A DNA stretch of 64,000 nt from positions 62,001 to 126,000 of the forward strand of contig NW_002476413.1 of the NCBI RefSeq assembly GCF_000189635.1. Reading direction: 5' to 3'. The DNA comes from Tetrahymena thermophila SB210. Its lineage: Eukaryota; Ciliophora; Oligohymenophorea; Hymenostomatida; Tetrahymenidae. The notes under the pieces are model-generated. The model was not told the origin of the DNA. It did not search any database and saw only the letters and a list, made by a program, of their open reading frames with translations. The translations under genes and the position numbers were made by a program. The first letter of the stretch is position 1. Every line of letters starts with the position of its first letter. Shown piece after piece: positions 62,101 to 64,000 of the stretch.

Positions 62101-63594
62101 TTATTTTTATTCATCTTCTTTTGATTATCTTTAAATTTCTTTTTAATTTTTAAGATTAAATTTAATTGTCTCACTTTATTATGGTAAATTTGAATATTCT
62201 TTGTTGATGATATTTTGTCTTAAATTATTTTTAAGGTTGAAATGGTTGAGAGAGCTATTAATACTACTCTATTGTAAGCTTGCAAAACGTTACAAAATTT
62301 GATGATGACCATTATTTTATTTAGAATGCTAGTTATCGTCTAAATTAAAATTATTTAATTCTAAATTAGATTGGTTTTCAAACGATATGAGATTTGTTAT
62401 ATTTTTATCTGAGCCTGGTAAAAAATTGGTAGCAGTGTTTGTATTAGAATTAGTAAAAATATTAAAACTTTTGCCTTCATTTTTCTATGAATTGTTGTTG
62501 CAATTAAAATGAATATCATCTAGAGAAGGCTATTTATTTATTTTATTAAAGCCAGTATTGTTGGCATTGCTTATGGGGATATTTGTAATTGATGAACAAT
62601 TTGAAAAATCATTATTGTTGCTGTTTGCGTTATCATTTCGATTTATTTAACTCTCCTTCTAGTGTATTAGCTATTATTTTTGTGGCTATGGTTTTGTTTG
62701 AGCTGTATTAGTTTAAGAATTCAAGCAAATATTTTAGCAAGAATTTATAGCTAATTGGATATATGAATTCTAAGGCAAAAAGTTAAGACTGTTTGTTTTT
62801 TAATGCTTTATTTTTTCAAGTTTTTTGTTCACTTTAGAGAGCTCCAAAATCTATTTCTTTTATAATTTTGTAGCTGCGTTTCTCTTCTACTTATTTATTC
62901 TATCTTCTTCGTTTATCTGTTATATTTCTTCCATCAGAGGCATAGAAACTTTTAATTTTGTAGGTGAAACATATTTATTAACATTCTCGCTAGGAAGATT
63001 TCCGTGTGACCTAAGATTTTGAAGTTCGACAGTTGAAGTCCATTGACCATTTTTTAATTTGGTCTTCATTAATTCTTCTTCTCCTCCGCTTTTTATTTAT
63101 ATTTTCAAACTTTTAAAAGGTGATTGAACTCCAAGCTAGCTTACGAAATTATTTTTATTTTAGATCTAGCAAATTTGGTGGTTAAAAAGCATGTTTTTAA
63201 GAGTGAACTTTTAACCTAAATTTTGAGTAGACTGACTTAAAACTTGGACGTCAAGCATGCTCTAGCTCATTTGCTAGGAAGTAATTTTCTTAGATGGACT
63301 ATTTATAAAAATTTTATCTATAATCTTTTAAGCCATAGTTGTATTCATCGTGTTTATATGGTTATTATTCTTATTTTACATACTCTGTTCCTTAATAATT
63401 TATTTCTCATATTTTGCTTTGAGATAGCTCTAAAATTCAGTTTTATCAGTACTCAAAGACAATTGATTCTACTTTATTTGCTATATCTTTTACTGCTTAA
63501 AGTCTTTTACAGGAGAAAAAAAGTAATGTTTGGATTTTGACTCGTTTAAAGCAGGAAGGTTATCGCTTTTTAGTTGATTTCTTTCTCTACTCAT
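59170..63594 (-). CDS. Large Asn/Gln/Ser-rich protein with unrecognised helical C-terminal region
   Basis: One continuous code-6 frame of 1474 aa. The ATG at 63594 is the first after an in-frame TGA; the stop is TGA 59170-59172. Residues 1 to ~980 are low-complexity: Asn-, Gln- and Ser-rich with basic patches, His-rich bits ('THQSHHASHL') and Pro/Ser-Pro sites ('SRPSPLRN', 'TPLNLN', 'STPTAF'), suggesting disorder and phosphorylation. Residues ~1000-1474 are ordered and helical ('FTIDELCQGLESYILKDV', 'FSHLFKGEYEQVNILSQQF', 'SLLFDLGIHSNPVHKFIKPL', 'MARMVEANLKSKDDFYIV'), with a possible coiled-coil near the end. There is no signal peptide or membrane helix. I do not recognise the ordered region. 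The composition resembles ciliate regulatory or RNP-granule proteins, but that is only an impression. Confidence 0.8.
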
Positions 63595-64000
63595 TTAATA
63601 GTAATCTACACGCAAAAGAAAGAAGATTTATGCTTTTAATAATTTCAAAATTAATTAATTTATGTTACACCCGTAATTATATAAAAAATATCATTAATCG
63701 TATGCAAAGATTATATTTTGGATTTTTATGCTGGCAACAAATTATATTTTTCCTTAATATCCATACATATATATATACATCCATTCATTCATCAATAATT
63801 TAAGAGTTAAAAATTTACTATTAAAAGATATAGTATTATAATACATATTTAATAAGCTTTAAAATGATGTAAAAAAATGTAACAAGTTAAACAACTAGTT
63901 ATATTAATATAAAATTATTTTAAATAGTAGCTATTACATCAATTAACCTAATATTTTCCAATTGATAAAACTCAAATTAAAAAGCTATAAATATTAATTA
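63595..64000. other. Promoter-side flank of the Asn/Gln-rich gene
   Basis: AT-rich DNA upstream of the minus-strand start. It contains a short CATTCATT/CCATCCATT-like simple-sequence patch near 63770-63795. No gene is visible before the window edge. Confidence 0.4.

Overview
The window looks like somatic (macronuclear) or gene-dense nuclear DNA of a Tetrahymena-like oligohymenophorean ciliate. The DNA is roughly 75-80% A+T. Genes make sense only when TAA and TAG are read as glutamine and TGA is the sole stop (ciliate code 6). Introns are mostly 47-115 bp, start GT and end AG, which is too long for Paramecium and fits Tetrahymena. Under the standard code every gene falls into short fragments.

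Layout. (1) 1-3915, + strand: 3' part of a single-pass membrane protein with LVIVP-like and cadherin-like (CADG) modules. (2) 4960-27809, - strand: a head-to-tail array of three paralogous giant cysteine-rich membrane proteins (2116, 2294 and 1851 aa by my gene models). Each has a short hydrophobic leader, a ~130-aa unrecognised N-terminal domain, 22-31 furin-like repeats of ~47 aa, one DUF4215 cysteine-rich unit, a ~160-aa linker and about eight membrane helices. They share five exons, identical intron phases and a first exon of exactly 49 nt. (3) 29004-30698, - strand: a leucine-rich-repeat gene with roughly one repeat per exon. (4) 32223-36533, + strand: two tandem secreted GH20 beta-hexosaminidases, 551 aa each. 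(5) 36821-39637, - strand: a VIT/VWA protein with a proline-rich insert and a VWA5A/PARP4-like C-terminal domain. (6) 42535-45177, + strand: two tandem small proteins starting Met-Gly-Cys, an orphan lipid-anchored family. (7) 46774-52498, - strand: a secreted class-3 lipase, a mu-like glutathione S-transferase and a membrane RING-H2 E3 ligase. (8) 54517-58457, + strand: a second leucine-rich-repeat gene with 18 one-repeat exons. (9) 59170-63594, - strand: a 1474-aa Asn/Gln/Ser-rich protein with an unrecognised helical C-terminal region.

Genes are separated by 0.3-2.9 kb of very AT-rich DNA holding several diverged tandem repeats and two hairpin elements. There is no operon logic. The recurring theme is local tandem duplication: the three cysteine-rich genes, the two hexosaminidases, the two MGC proteins and the exon-wise LRRs. 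Secreted, lysosomal or surface products dominate (receptor-like proteins, hexosaminidases, lipase, membrane RING protein).

All domain names come from reading motifs by eye; no database search was possible. Exon joins were chosen so that phases match and were cross-checked between paralogs. Total coding lengths are divisible by three in every completed model.
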